A stretch of 64,000 bases of DNA, taken from contig CAJYXO010000049.1 of assembly GCA_913778765.1 (NCBI GenBank), forward strand, positions 1 through 64,000. The letters are read 5' to 3'. The DNA is from an uncultured Massilia sp. (GTDB taxonomy: Bacteria > Pseudomonadota > Gammaproteobacteria > Burkholderiales > Burkholderiaceae_D). Positions within the stretch are counted from its first letter, which is position 1. Every line of letters starts with the position of its first letter. Position numbers and translations under genes: made by a program. The notes under the pieces were generated by a model. That model worked only from the letters and a program-made list of their open reading frames with translations. It was not told where the DNA came from and searched no databases. Of the stretch, positions 36,501 to 45,165 are shown piece after piece.

Positions 36501-36857
36501 TACCAGCGCGGCAAGATCCAGGAAGAATCGATGTTGTACGAGCACAAGAAGCACGACGGCAGCCTGCCGATCATCGGCGTGAACACCTTCCGCAACCCGA
36601 AGGGCGCGGAGGCGCCGGCCACCATCGAGCTGGCCCGTTCCACCGACGACGAAAAGCAGTCGCAGCTGACGCGCCTGGAAGACTTCCATCAACGCAACGC
36701 CGCTGCCGCCCCGGCCGCCCTGGCCGCGCTGCAGCGGGCCGCGATCGACAACGAAAACGTGTTCGCACGCCTGATGGACGCGGTACGCGTCTGCTCGCTG
36801 GGCCAGATCACGACCGCGCTGTTCGAGGTCGGCGGCCAGTACCGCCGCAATATGTAA
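33570..36857 (+). CDS. icmF: Fused isobutyryl-CoA mutase IcmF
   Basis: 1095 residues with AAGGAACACC before ATG. Domains: B12-binding ([34 protein letters not shown], residues about 25-150), a MeaI-type chaperone GTPase ([18 protein letters not shown] near residue 211) and the mutase TIM-barrel ([40 protein letters not shown]). It interconverts isobutyryl-CoA and n-butyryl-CoA (or related branched acyl-CoA) with adenosylcobalamin. Standalone gene, no operon partner seen. Confidence 0.95.
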   Translation: MNDITPAAKLDLPTPPKLANKVRFVTAASLFDGHDASINIMRRILQSNGAEVVHLGHNRSVDDVVTAALAEDVQGIAISSYQGGHVEYFKYMIDLLRQRGGAHIKVFGGGGGVIVPSEIEELHAYGVARIFSPEDGQRMGLVGMIRSMLEACDIDLSPYAPTSLAPLTAGDIAQRHRPLAQLITALENGKASSELRKQIVDSAEGLKVPVLGITGTGGAGKSSLTDELIRRIRLDQGDRLNIAVVSIDPSRRKSGGALLGDRIRMNAINPWNGQARVFMRSLATREAGSEISQALPEVIAACKVAGFDLVIVETSGIGQGDAAIVPHVDLSMYVMTPEFGAASQLEKIDMLDFADFIAINKFDRKGAQDALRDVAKQYQRNRELWSQSPEQMPVFGTQASRFNDDGVTALYHGLLPALGELGLKTDTPKLDKPSQKYSSGKNVIVPPSRTRYLAEIADTVRGYHRNTGKQVKLARERQQLSETKRMLAAANREVVLDDLITERDNAMDGEAKNLLASWPQLQATYAGDEHVVKIRDKEIRTKLVQTTLSGNKVRKVALPRFEDHGEILRFLMLENVPGAFPYTAGVFPFKREGEDPTRMFAGEGDAFRTNKRFKLVSTGMDAKRLSTAFDSVTLYGADPALRPDIYGKVGNSGVSIATLDDMKVLYDGFDLCSPSTSVSMTINGPAPTILAMFMNTAIDQQIEKFAASQGRQPTEDEAAKIREWVLANVRGTVQADILKEDQGQNTCIFSTEFSLKVMGDIQEYFVQHQVRNFYSVSISGYHIAEAGANPISQLAFTLSNGFTFVEAYLARGMHIDDFAPNLSFFFSNGMDPEYTVLGRVARRIWAVSMRDKYGANDRSQKLKYHIQTSGRSLHAQEIDFNDIRTTLQALIAIYDNCNSLHTNAYDEAITTPTDESVRRALAIQLIINREWGLAKNENPNQGSFIMEELTDLVEEAVLQEFERIAERGGVLGAMETGYQRGKIQEESMLYEHKKHDGSLPIIGVNTFRNPKGAEAPATIELARSTDDEKQSQLTRLEDFHQRNAAAAPAALAALQRAAIDNENVFARLMDAVRVCSLGQITTALFEVGGQYRRNM

Positions 36858-36900
36858 GCTGCTACAGTCAAGGCGGCCCCGCGTCCGCCTTACTTTCGCT

Positions 36901-36976
36901 CAAACCGGGGTCAGACTCCGATTTTTGGAAATATCGCCGCAGATATTGCCAATTTTCGGAGTCTGACCCCGGTTTG
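36901..36976. repeat. Long palindromic intergenic repeat (GGGGTCAGACTCC type)
   Basis: Outer arms 36901-36921 and 36956-36976 are exact 21-bp reverse complements (CAAACCGGGGTCAGACTCCG is the start of the left arm). The inner sequences also pair imperfectly, giving a near-complete 76-base hairpin. GGGGTCAGAC-type palindromes are commonly spread by REP-associated transposases; no transposase is nearby. Confidence 0.75.
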
Positions 36977-37049
36977 TTTTTGATCAATCCCGTGGGCATC
37001 GCATCTGGCGCTGGCCTAGAATGATGTCGAGATCACCACGGAGCCCCGC

Positions 37050-37364
37050 ATGCCGATCAAGCCGGAACACCTCGCCGCCCTGATGCGCGAAGTCGAGCAG
37101 GAAGACCCGATCGACTTTGCCGACCTGCCCTTCCCCGAAGACGATCTGCGGGAACTGGTCGCCAACCACTTGTGCGAGATGGCGGCGTCGATGGAAAAGT
37201 TCAGCACCGAAGACCGGCTCATGACTTTATTGGCCGTGTCCGCCAAGCTGGTGCTGGAAAACCTGGTCCTGCACGTCCAGCTGCTGCGCCGCCACGGCAT
37301 CCCCGCCGGCGACAACGTCGAGGCGCTGCTGAGCCGCTTGCGCCGGCCCGACACCCCCAAATAG
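37050..37364 (+). CDS. Hypothetical helical protein
   Basis: 104 residues, acidic N terminus (MREVEQEDPIDFADLPFPED) then helical (DRLMTLLAVSAKLVLENLVL). Short cytoplasmic protein with no recognised domain. Ribosome site GGAGC is 7 bases before ATG. 160 bases before prsT, same direction. Function not inferred. Confidence 0.55.
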   Translation: MPIKPEHLAALMREVEQEDPIDFADLPFPEDDLRELVANHLCEMAASMEKFSTEDRLMTLLAVSAKLVLENLVLHVQLLRRHGIPAGDNVEALLSRLRRPDTPK

Positions 37365-37530
37365 GGCTTGCTCTTACTAAGCAGCAATTAAGTGTCTATA
37401 CGCCGCATCGCATTTGCAACATCTGTTGGGTTTGTGCGGCTACCTTGCCATTCCTTCAGGTATTATTGTTGACGAGGAAACTCGCCGGTCGTCCATGGCC
37501 GGCGCAAGCCAGCAATCACCTGAGGACATC

Positions 37531-40308
37531 ATGCAGCGCCACGCCACCAAGCTCAAACTCATCGCCGCCGTCGTTTCGGGCGCTTTCCTGATCGGCGGCC
37601 TGTCCGCCTGCGGCCGTACGCAGTCGACCGAATCCCTGCTCGCCGACGCCAAGCAATACCAGCAGAAAGGCGACCTGAAAGCGGCCCAGATCCAGCTCAA
37701 GAACGCCGTCGAGAAGAGTCCGGAAAACGCCGATGCGCGCCTGCAACTGGCCACCCTGCAGCTGAAGATGGGCGACAACGCCTCGGCCGAGAAGGAAGCA
37801 CGCAAGGCGCGTTCGCTCGGCGCCGCCGCCGACGTCGCGCTGGTGCTTGAAGGCAAGGCGATGGCGCAGCAGGGCCGCTTCAAGGAGATGCTGGAAACGA
37901 TCACGCCGGAACTGGCGGCCAAGTCGGCGCCCCTGCTGAGCCTGCGCGGTGACGCCCTGCTGGCGACCGGCAAGACTGCCGACGCCAAGGCGCTCTACGA
38001 CCAGGCCCTGGCCCTGAATGCGAATTCCGGCGATGCCCTGCTGGGCCTGGCGCGCCACGCGATGGCCAGCAATGACCGCGAGGCCGCCGAACGTTACGCC
38101 GCCGATGCCGCCGCCAAGGACGCCAACAACCCGGACGTCTGGATGTTCGAGGGCGCCCTGCTGCGCTTCAACGGCAAGCCGGACGAGGCCCTGGCGGCCT
38201 ACGACAAAGTACTCAAGCTCGAACCGCAGCACCGCAGCGCCCACATCGAAAAAGCGTATATCGAGATCAGCCGCGGCAAGTTTGCCGAAGCCAAGACCGA
38301 AATCGACGCCGCCGACAAGGCCGCACCGGGCAGCCTGCTGGTCACCTATACCCGCGCCCTGTACGAATTCTCGCAAGGCAAGTTCGCCGCCGCCCAGGAT
38401 GCGGTCCAGAAAGTCCTCAAGAGTGCCCCGGAACACATGCCCAGCGTGCTGCTGGCCGGCGCCTCCGAGATGAACCTGGGCGCCACCCAGCAGGCCGAAC
38501 AGCATCTGCGCAAATACCTGGAAAGCAATCCGAACGACGTCTACGCGCGCAAGCTGCTGGCCCAGACCCTGCTGAAGAGCGCGCAGCCTGCCGATGCCGC
38601 CGCCGCCCTGGCGCCGGTGCTGAAGGAGTCGAGCCAGGATCCGCAACTGCTGGCCCTGGCCGGCGAGTCCTACATGCAGGTGCGCGACTTCAACAAGGCC
38701 ACCGCTTACCTGGAGAAAGCCGCGGCGCTGGCGCCGAAGGCCGCCGCCGTGCGCACCTCGCTGGGCCTGTCCCGCCTGGGCCAGGGAGACAACGAGAAAG
38801 GTTTGAGCGAGCTGGAGCTGGCGACCACCCTCGATCCGAAGTCGCCCCAGGCCACCATGGCCCTGGTGCAGACCGAGATGAGCCTGAAGCACTATGACAA
38901 GGCCCTGGCGGCCGCGCAATCGCTCGAGAAGCAGCAGCCGGACAATCCCCAGGTCTACAACCTGAAAGGCGCCGTCTACCTGGTGAAAGGCGATGCCGCC
39001 AACGCCCGCGCCGCCTTTGAAAAGGCGCTGGCCGTGCAGCCGACCTTCTTCCCGGCCGTGTCCAACCTGGCGCGTCTGGATATGCAGGAGCACAAGCCGG
39101 AAGCCGCCAAGCAGCGCTTCGAGACGCTGCTGGAAAAGGACAAGAACAACTACGGCGCCATGGCGGCGCTGGGCGAACTGGCCACGCTGCAGAAGAAGAA
39201 CGACGAAGCGACCTCGTGGTTCGAAAAAGCCAGCAATGCCAACCCCGATGCGGTGCCGCCGGCGCTCATGCTGGGTACGCACTATCTGCGCACCAACCAG
39301 GCGCCGAAGGCGCTGGCCCTGGCGCGCAAGCTCCTGGTGGCGAATCCGACCAATGCCGACCTGCTCGAACTGCAGGGCCAGGCCCAGGTCGCGACCAAGG
39401 ATCCGTCGGCCGCGCTGGAAACCTACAGCAAGCTGGTCAACGTGCTGCCGAAGTCGGCCACTGCCCAGCTGCGCCTGGCCGGCGTACACATGATGCTGAA
39501 AAACGATGCAGCCGCCGCAGACGACCTCAAGCGCGCCGTCGAGCTGCAGCCGGAATTCATGCCGGCCCGCCTGGCGCAGATCGAACTGGCGCTGCGCACC
39601 GGCCACCCGGACGACGCGCTGGCCAAGGCCCGCCAGATCCAGAAGCTGAACGACAAGCTGCCGATCGGCTATGCCGTCGAAGGCGACGTCATGCTGGCCC
39701 AGAAAAAGCCGGCCGAAGCGCTGCCGTCCTACGAGAAGGCGCTGTCGCTGTCGAAGTCGCCGGAAATGCTGGTCAAGGTGGCGCAGACCATGATCATGGC
39801 CGGCAAGGCCAAGGAAGGCCAGGCGCGCGCCACCCAGTGGCTGAAGGACCACCCGAACGACACCCTGGTCGCGATGTTCCTGGCCGACCGCAGCCTGGCC
39901 AGCAGGGAAACCAAGCAGGCGATCCCGCTGCTGGAAAGCGTCCTCAAGCAGAATCCGAACAACGCGGTGGCGCTGAACAACCTGGCCTGGGCGTATCAGC
40001 AGGAAAAGGATCCGCGCGCCATCGCGACCGCCGAGCAGGCGTTCAAGGTGGGCGGCGAGAACCCGGGCGTGATGGACACGCTGGGCTGGATGCTGGTCGA
40101 ACAGGGCAATACGGCGCGCGGCCTGCCGCTGCTGCAAAAAGCCATCGTCCTGGCGCCCGATTCGCCGGAAATCCGCTATCACCTGGCAGTCAGCCTGCAT
40201 AAATCGGGCGATCAACAGGGGGCCCGCAAAGAGCTGAACCAGCTGCTGGCGCAGAACAAGCCATTCGCGCAAATGGAGGAAGCGCGCGCGTTGCTAAAGA
40301 CGCTATAA
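37531..40308 (+). CDS. prsT: PEP-CTERM system TPR lipoprotein PrsT
   Basis: 925 residues from ATG 37531, with TGAGGA 6 bases upstream; an earlier in-frame ATG (37414) has no signal peptide. Lipobox LSAC (Cys27) then about 20 TPR repeats over the whole protein (e.g. GDLKAAQIQLKNAVEKSPEN; ARAAFEKALAVQPTFFPAVS). This matches the outer-membrane TPR protein found with XrtA/PEP-CTERM systems, thought to aid export or assembly of the exopolysaccharide or cargo. Strongly repetitive, so a same-strand frame on the minus strand looks open but is a shadow. Confidence 0.85.
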   Translation: MQRHATKLKLIAAVVSGAFLIGGLSACGRTQSTESLLADAKQYQQKGDLKAAQIQLKNAVEKSPENADARLQLATLQLKMGDNASAEKEARKARSLGAAADVALVLEGKAMAQQGRFKEMLETITPELAAKSAPLLSLRGDALLATGKTADAKALYDQALALNANSGDALLGLARHAMASNDREAAERYAADAAAKDANNPDVWMFEGALLRFNGKPDEALAAYDKVLKLEPQHRSAHIEKAYIEISRGKFAEAKTEIDAADKAAPGSLLVTYTRALYEFSQGKFAAAQDAVQKVLKSAPEHMPSVLLAGASEMNLGATQQAEQHLRKYLESNPNDVYARKLLAQTLLKSAQPADAAAALAPVLKESSQDPQLLALAGESYMQVRDFNKATAYLEKAAALAPKAAAVRTSLGLSRLGQGDNEKGLSELELATTLDPKSPQATMALVQTEMSLKHYDKALAAAQSLEKQQPDNPQVYNLKGAVYLVKGDAANARAAFEKALAVQPTFFPAVSNLARLDMQEHKPEAAKQRFETLLEKDKNNYGAMAALGELATLQKKNDEATSWFEKASNANPDAVPPALMLGTHYLRTNQAPKALALARKLLVANPTNADLLELQGQAQVATKDPSAALETYSKLVNVLPKSATAQLRLAGVHMMLKNDAAAADDLKRAVELQPEFMPARLAQIELALRTGHPDDALAKARQIQKLNDKLPIGYAVEGDVMLAQKKPAEALPSYEKALSLSKSPEMLVKVAQTMIMAGKAKEGQARATQWLKDHPNDTLVAMFLADRSLASRETKQAIPLLESVLKQNPNNAVALNNLAWAYQQEKDPRAIATAEQAFKVGGENPGVMDTLGWMLVEQGNTARGLPLLQKAIVLAPDSPEIRYHLAVSLHKSGDQQGARKELNQLLAQNKPFAQMEEARALLKTL

Positions 40309-40412
40309 AACGTTACTATCGTTACAAAATATCCAACACAAGCCGCGACAATAGCGGTATCCAAACGGGCGCTTTCCAAAACGGGCGCCCGGTAACTACG
40401 GGGTTCACTGCG

Positions 40413-41192
40413 ATGACGACTTTCGAAGATTTCAAGAATCCAGAGGGTGATTCAGACGCATCCCTATCGGACGCTCATGCTTTTAGTGATCGCGATAATA
40501 TGACGCCCTCCCAATTAGAGGATGTTATCGTGAACCACGATTCGTACGGAATCAGGCTTACCGATACTGCGGACGGGCGTAACTCGGCCAGCATGTTGAT
40601 CAATAAGATGTACGCCTGGCGCGGTTATGCGGGAACCCATCAGTTCACCGATGATCCCAACCGCATCACCCTCACCGCCACCGACAAGGGCGACGTGGTG
40701 GGCACGCTCACGATCGGCATCGATTCGCCGATCGGGCTGATGGCCGACCAGATCTTCAAGGAAGAACTCGACGCCCACCGCAACAAGGGTGCGCGCCTGT
40801 GCGAGTTCACCAAGCTCGCTTTCGATCCTTCGGTACGCTCGAAAACCTCGCTCGCCAACCTGTTTCACCTGGCGGTGATCTACGCCCGCGATATCCACCA
40901 GTGCACCGATATCGTGATCGAGGTGAATCCGCGCCATCGCCGCTTCTACGAGCGGATGCTCGGCTTCGAGCAGGAAGGCCAGCTGAAAATCAATCCGCGC
41001 GTCGACGCCCCGGCCTATCTGCTGCGCGTGAATCTCGATTTCGTCACCGAGCAAATCCAGAAATACGGCGGCACCTTCAGCACCGATGGCGTCACGACCG
41101 AACGTTCGTTTTACCCCTATTTCTTCTCGCCGCGTGAAGAACGCGGCATCATCAATCGTCTGTTGCGCATGGACGAGCAGCACGCAGCCTGA
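40413..41192 (+). CDS. FeeM-like N-acyl amino acid synthase (GNAT fold)
   Basis: 259 residues. After a 40-residue acidic lead (PEGDSDASLSDAHAFSDRDN) comes a GNAT-like core: INKMYAWRGYAGTHQF, GTLTIGIDSPIGLMADQIF, GARLCEFTKLAFDP and NPRHRRFYERMLGF. This set resembles FeeM-type acyltransferases, which join acyl chains from acyl carrier protein to amino acids; related acyltransferases are often linked to PEP-CTERM/exosortase loci. First gene of a three-gene run (acyltransferase, ThiF, nitroreductase). Confidence 0.7.
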   Translation: MTTFEDFKNPEGDSDASLSDAHAFSDRDNMTPSQLEDVIVNHDSYGIRLTDTADGRNSASMLINKMYAWRGYAGTHQFTDDPNRITLTATDKGDVVGTLTIGIDSPIGLMADQIFKEELDAHRNKGARLCEFTKLAFDPSVRSKTSLANLFHLAVIYARDIHQCTDIVIEVNPRHRRFYERMLGFEQEGQLKINPRVDAPAYLLRVNLDFVTEQIQKYGGTFSTDGVTTERSFYPYFFSPREERGIINRLLRMDEQHAA

Positions 41193-41215
41193 AAGGCTTG
41201 AATATTTCCTCATCG

Positions 41216-42103
41216 ATGAGTAATCCGTTTCGCTATGAACAGGCGTTTTCCCGCAATATCGGCTGGGTGACGCCTGCAGAACAGCAGGTCCTGCGCGGCA
41301 AACGCGTGGCCATCGCCGGCGGCGGCGGGGTCGGCGGCGTCCACCTGTTGACCCTGGCGCGCCTGGGCGTGTCCAAATTCCATATCGCCGATTTCGACGA
41401 CTTCGACATCGTCAATTTCAACCGCCAGGTCGGCGCCATGATGTCGACCGTGGGCCAGCCGAAAGCCGACGTGCTGGCGCGCATGGCCAAGGACATCAAT
41501 CCCGAAATCGACATCCGGATCTTCCCGGAAGGCGTGAATCAAGGCAATCTGAAGGAATTCCTGGGCGGCGTCGACCTGTACGTCGATGCGCTCGATTTCT
41601 TCGCCTTCGACGCCCGCCAGCAGACCTTCGCCATGTGCGCCCAGCTCGGCATCCCGGCCACCACTGCGGCGCCGCTGGGCATGGGCGCGGCCCTGCTGAA
41701 CTTCCTGCCCGGCCAGATGACCTTCGAAGAGTATTTCCAGTGGGGCGAGCTGCCGGAACTCGACAAGGCGATCCGCTTCGTGGTCGGCCTGGCGCCGGCC
41801 GGCCTGCACCGTCCCTACCTGGTGGTGCCGGAAGCGGTGAATTTTGCCGAACGGCGCGGCCCCTCGACCTTCATGGCCTGCCAGCTGTGCGCCGGCATCG
41901 TCGCCACCGAAGCCCTCAAAATTCTGCTCGGCCGCGGCAAGGTGCTGGCCGCGCCGCACGGCATGCAGTTCGACGCCTTCCGCAACAAGCTGGCCCACAC
42001 CTGGCGCCCGGGCGGCAACGGCAACCTGCTGCATCGCCTGATGATCTCGGTGGCCAAGCGCCAGATGACGCGCCAACTGGCCAGCAAGACCGCCCAGGCA
42101 TGA
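41216..42103 (+). CDS. ThiF/MoeB-family E1-like adenylating enzyme
   Basis: 295 residues from ATG 41216; a TTG at 41198 in frame is an alternative. Nucleotide-binding GGGGVGG at residues 35-41, then DFDDFDIVNFNRQVGA with the Asn-Arg-Gln typical of E1 adenylation domains. There is one CxxC (ACQLCAG) but no clear Zn-binding pair of motifs. Such enzymes adenylate the C-terminal Gly of a ubiquitin-like carrier or a peptide. No carrier protein is encoded beside it. The stop overlaps the next start by four bases. Confidence 0.8.
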   Translation: MSNPFRYEQAFSRNIGWVTPAEQQVLRGKRVAIAGGGGVGGVHLLTLARLGVSKFHIADFDDFDIVNFNRQVGAMMSTVGQPKADVLARMAKDINPEIDIRIFPEGVNQGNLKEFLGGVDLYVDALDFFAFDARQQTFAMCAQLGIPATTAAPLGMGAALLNFLPGQMTFEEYFQWGELPELDKAIRFVVGLAPAGLHRPYLVVPEAVNFAERRGPSTFMACQLCAGIVATEALKILLGRGKVLAAPHGMQFDAFRNKLAHTWRPGGNGNLLHRLMISVAKRQMTRQLASKTAQA

Positions 42104-43179
42104 CCATGAGCACGCCCATCCCGGACAGCATCTACCGCATCCTCGACCTGGCGCGCTGGGCGCCCAGCGGCGACAACACCCAGTGCTGGCGCTTCGAGGC
42201 CCCGGCCGCCGACCACCTGGTCGTGCACGGCTACGACACCCGCGCCGACACCGTCTACGACCTCGACGGCCATCCGAGCCAGATCTCGATGGGTGCGCTG
42301 CTGGAGACCATCGCGATCGCCGCCAGCGCCCAGGGCCTGCGCGCGGAAACGACCCGGCGTGCCGACAGCCCGCTCGAGCGCCCGGTCTTCGACGTGCGCT
42401 TCAGTCCGGATGCCGGCGTCAAGCCGAGCCCGCTGATCGACGCCATCACCAAACGCAGCGTGCAGCGCCGCCCGATGAGCACCCGTCCCCTCAGCGCCGA
42501 GGAAAAGCGCGCGCTGGAAGCGGCCGTCGGCCCCGGCTTCGCGGTCAGCTGGATCGAAGGCTTCGGCCCCAAGTTCCAGGCCGCGCGCCTGATGTTCAAC
42601 AACGCCAAGCTGCGCCTGACGATGCCGGAAGCCTATGAGGTGCACCGCCGCATCATCCACTGGGGCGTGACGCACAGCCCCGACCGGGTGCCGGACCAGG
42701 CACTGGGCGTCGACAACGCGACCCTCAAGTTGATGAAATGGGCCATGGTCAGCTGGAAACGGCTGTCGACCATGAATACGGTGATGGGCACCTGGGCGCC
42801 GCGCCTGCAGATGGACCTGATCCCCGGCCTGGCCTGCGCCGCCCACTTCGTGCTGAAGGCAAAGCAGCAACCGAAGACCATCGACGACTACGTCGAGGCC
42901 GGCCGCGCCGTGCAGCGGTTCTGGCTGACCTTGACGAAGCTGGGCCTGCACATGCAGCCGGAAATGACGCCGCTGATCTTCTCGAAGTATGTGCGCGAAG
43001 GCACGGCTTTTACGCGCGAAGCGAAGCTGCACGGGCCGGCCAAACGCCTGCAGCAGGAAGCCGCCGCCCTGATCTTCACGGATGCGCTGTTCCCGGTCTA
43101 CATGGGCCGCCTGGGCGCCGGCAATGCCCCCGCGGCACGCTCGGAACGCCGCAAGGTCGAAGACCTGATCAAACAATAA
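42100..43179 (+). CDS. Nitroreductase-like FMN protein
   Basis: 359 residues from ATG 42100 (ATGA overlap with the ThiF stop; 42106 also fits). N-terminal ARWAPSGDNTQCWRFEAP is the classic FMN-binding start of nitroreductases, followed by DLDGHPSQISMGALLETI. It is longer than usual and lacks the standard C-terminal dimer motif I would expect. In mycobacterial Rv1355c-type proteins ThiF and nitroreductase domains are fused, which supports a functional pairing here. Confidence 0.75.
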   Translation: MTMSTPIPDSIYRILDLARWAPSGDNTQCWRFEAPAADHLVVHGYDTRADTVYDLDGHPSQISMGALLETIAIAASAQGLRAETTRRADSPLERPVFDVRFSPDAGVKPSPLIDAITKRSVQRRPMSTRPLSAEEKRALEAAVGPGFAVSWIEGFGPKFQAARLMFNNAKLRLTMPEAYEVHRRIIHWGVTHSPDRVPDQALGVDNATLKLMKWAMVSWKRLSTMNTVMGTWAPRLQMDLIPGLACAAHFVLKAKQQPKTIDDYVEAGRAVQRFWLTLTKLGLHMQPEMTPLIFSKYVREGTAFTREAKLHGPAKRLQQEAAALIFTDALFPVYMGRLGAGNAPAARSERRKVEDLIKQ

Positions 43180-43204
43180 GCAGCGTCAACCACTGCGCAG
43201 CAAT

Positions 43205-43234
43205 AAAAAAAGAGCGGTTGTCCGCTCTTTTTTT
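43205..43234. terminator. Bidirectional intrinsic terminator
   Basis: AAAAAAAGAGCGG at 43205-43217 pairs with CCGCTCTTTTTTT at 43222-43234 over a 4-base loop. It has A-run and T-run on opposite sides and so ends both the nitroreductase (+) and pepA (-) transcripts. Confidence 0.9.
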
Positions 43235-43290
43235 ATTCGCGTTCACTCTGACGAGTGTTCCACCCGGCGAACCGGGTGGAGATCGGCCAA

Positions 43291-44148
43291 TTAAGCCTTG
43301 GTGTTGCGCTTGCGCAGGGTCACGCCGGCGCCCAGCATGGCGATGCCGAACAGGGCCAGCGAGCCCGGCTCCGGCACTTCAGCCAGCTTGAACTGACCGT
43401 TGTTGCTGACGAAGAAGTACTGGCCCGGCGCGTTGGCGTAGGTGCCGGTACCGCAGCCCGGACCCGAGAAGCCCGAGAATTGGCAAGCGACTTCCGACAC
43501 CAGGTTTGGGCTGAAGTTGCTCAGGCCGTTGGCATTGGTGAAGGCGAACGACAGGATCGACTCGTTGCTCAGGTCAGCGCCGTTGCCGCGGAAGAAGTAG
43601 CCCGATGCCAGGTCGCCCTTGTCGGCCTTGGCGAACACAGTCACTTGACCGTTGCTGATCGGGTTGCCGCTGGCGTCCACGTTACCGCCGCCGCCCATCA
43701 GGACGTCGAAGGAAGCGATCAGCTTGCCGTCGTTGGCGCCGTAGATGCCGGTGGTGCTGCCGTAGTTGTTGGTGGAATCCTGGTAGATGTTGATGGTGCC
43801 GCCGGTGAACTTGAAGGCGCCGCTGAAGGTGCCGGTACCCATGGCTTCGAAGGTCGCGGTGATGTTGCCGCCCGGGTAGTTGACCGGGAAGAACTGGCCA
43901 TTGCTGTCAGCCTGGCCGATGTTGAACACTGCGTGCTCTTTGAAGCTGAAGGTGTTGGCGCCGGTGCCGGTCAGTTGGATGAAGGCATTGCCGTTGACAT
44001 CCAGGTATTCGTTGACGATTTGGCCGTTGGCAAAGCCGGTGCCAGCCGGGTTGAACACCCAGTTGTTCAGGACGGCGTCTGCATGGGCAGCACCTGCGAA
44101 GGACAGGGCAACAGCGGTAGCGCACGACAGTTTTTTCAGAAAATTCAT
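43291..44148 (-). CDS. pepA: Flocculation-associated PEP-CTERM protein, PepA-like
   Basis: 285 residues from ATG 44148 (earlier in-frame ATG at 44190 lacks a signal peptide; GGAAGA precedes 44148 by 6 bases). Signal peptide MNFLKKLSCATAVALSFAGA, mature start NNWVFNPAGTGFANGQIVNE, a beta-rich Asn/Gly body and the tail VPEPGSLALFGIAMLGAG with basic end RKRNTKA. The N-terminal NWVFNPAGTG with EYLDVNGNAFIQL matches the PepA type needed for floc formation in Zoogloea-like bacteria. Promoter is sigma-54 (44201-44217). Confidence 0.8.
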   Translation of the reverse strand: MNFLKKLSCATAVALSFAGAAHADAVLNNWVFNPAGTGFANGQIVNEYLDVNGNAFIQLTGTGANTFSFKEHAVFNIGQADSNGQFFPVNYPGGNITATFEAMGTGTFSGAFKFTGGTINIYQDSTNNYGSTTGIYGANDGKLIASFDVLMGGGGNVDASGNPISNGQVTVFAKADKGDLASGYFFRGNGADLSNESILSFAFTNANGLSNFSPNLVSEVACQFSGFSGPGCGTGTYANAPGQYFFVSNNGQFKLAEVPEPGSLALFGIAMLGAGVTLRKRNTKA

Positions 44149-44200
44149 GGTATGTCTTCCTCGCTTTTGGTTGATCGGTTGTGTACTCACGCCTTCCTAT

Positions 44201-44217
44201 ATGCAAGGGCCGTGCCA
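44201..44217 (-). promoter_or_regulatory. Sigma-54 promoter of pepA
   Basis: On the minus strand TGGCACGGCCCTTGCAT: perfect TGGCACG-N4-TTGCA with GG and GC 10 bases apart. It lies 53 bases before the pepA start. Confidence 0.88.
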
Positions 44218-44343
44218 GAAAAGACAAACTGTTTAAAAACAATAACTTACTTAAGATTAATAAAGCGCTTTCCTCCGCACTGTAAAGAAACTCGACAGGA
44301 AAAAGCAAAGTCTTTTCTCGACGGAAAGTTACCTGAGGAACTT

Positions 44344-45060
44344 CTACTTGTCGTGCTTCAACTGATTATTCAGTTGGTCGATGATTTCCGTGGTCGCGCT
44401 GATGATCTGGGCCGGGGCAAAGCCGGCCTTGCTCAGTTCCTTGAAAAACGAGCGCGCCAGCACCCTGGCCACGTCTTCCGGGTTGCGGTAGGCAGTGCGT
44501 ACCTGCCCTTCTTCCTCCCGTTCCAGGGCCAGTTGGGCGAAACGCGAATCGAGCAGGCGCTGGAGCTGCTGGACCTGGATCGATTTGCCGATGAACAAGG
44601 CCGTGACTTCCAGCAGGCGCAAGGCGGTCTCGCCGAAGGCCGGCTGGCCGGAAGCGCCGGCGGCGTTGATCACGCCGACGATCTTGCCGTCGATGCGGAT
44701 CGGCGCGCAGATCAGGCTGGCGCTGGCGCCGGCCCGTCCGCGCGCCAGCAGGGCGAACGGCGACTTGCTGATATCGGGCACCAGCAGCGCCTGGCCGGTC
44801 GCCAGCACGCGTCCGGCAATGCCTTCGCCGCGGCCGACGGTGGCTTGCAAGGCTTCGTCCGGCAAATTGCCGTGGCGCGCATACACGCTCATCCGCATGG
44901 CTTCGCCTTCGCCGCTGTTGAGCAACATGATCGAGCAGCTGACGGCCCCGACCAGGGTGGCCGTCATCGCCGCCTGCTGGTTCAGGTTTTCGTCGAGCGT
45001 GCCGGCCGCCAGGAAGTGCTGCAAGTCCTGCAGGCGCACCAGGGGATTGCGGTCGTCCAT
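44344..45060 (-). CDS. GAF-domain protein
   Basis: 238 residues from ATG 45060, preceded by GAGGAT. Starts MDDRNPLVRLQDLQHFLAAG, then a GAF domain (about 30-175: ATLVGAVSCSIMLLN, GRGEGIAGRVLATGQALLVP, SLICAPIRIDGKIVGVINAA) and a helical C terminus. No output domain is fused, so it may be a ligand-sensing partner. An earlier ATG (45159) is in frame but lacks the ribosome site. Confidence 0.78.
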   Translation of the reverse strand: MDDRNPLVRLQDLQHFLAAGTLDENLNQQAAMTATLVGAVSCSIMLLNSGEGEAMRMSVYARHGNLPDEALQATVGRGEGIAGRVLATGQALLVPDISKSPFALLARGRAGASASLICAPIRIDGKIVGVINAAGASGQPAFGETALRLLEVTALFIGKSIQVQQLQRLLDSRFAQLALEREEEGQVRTAYRNPEDVARVLARSFFKELSKAGFAPAQIISATTEIIDQLNNQLKHDK

Positions 45061-45165
45061 ACTATCCTCGTAGAGATTGGTTGCATTAAATTCAACAATA
45101 TCCGTCGATAGTATGCGATCCAGAGCATGCCTGCCAGCGTCGCGGTCAGGGCGCGCCAACGCGCC

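Noticed and set aside
33558-36692. 1044-residue minus-strand frame
   Set aside because: Shadow of icmF, which has clear domains on the plus strand; the minus protein has no domain.
34379-37024. 881-residue plus-strand frame overlapping icmF
   Set aside because: Out-of-frame shadow, Arg/Gly/Pro-rich and without start site or homology pattern.
37516-40272. 918-residue minus-strand frame opposite prsT
   Set aside because: Open only because the TPR repeat gene is regular and GC-rich; no recognisable protein.
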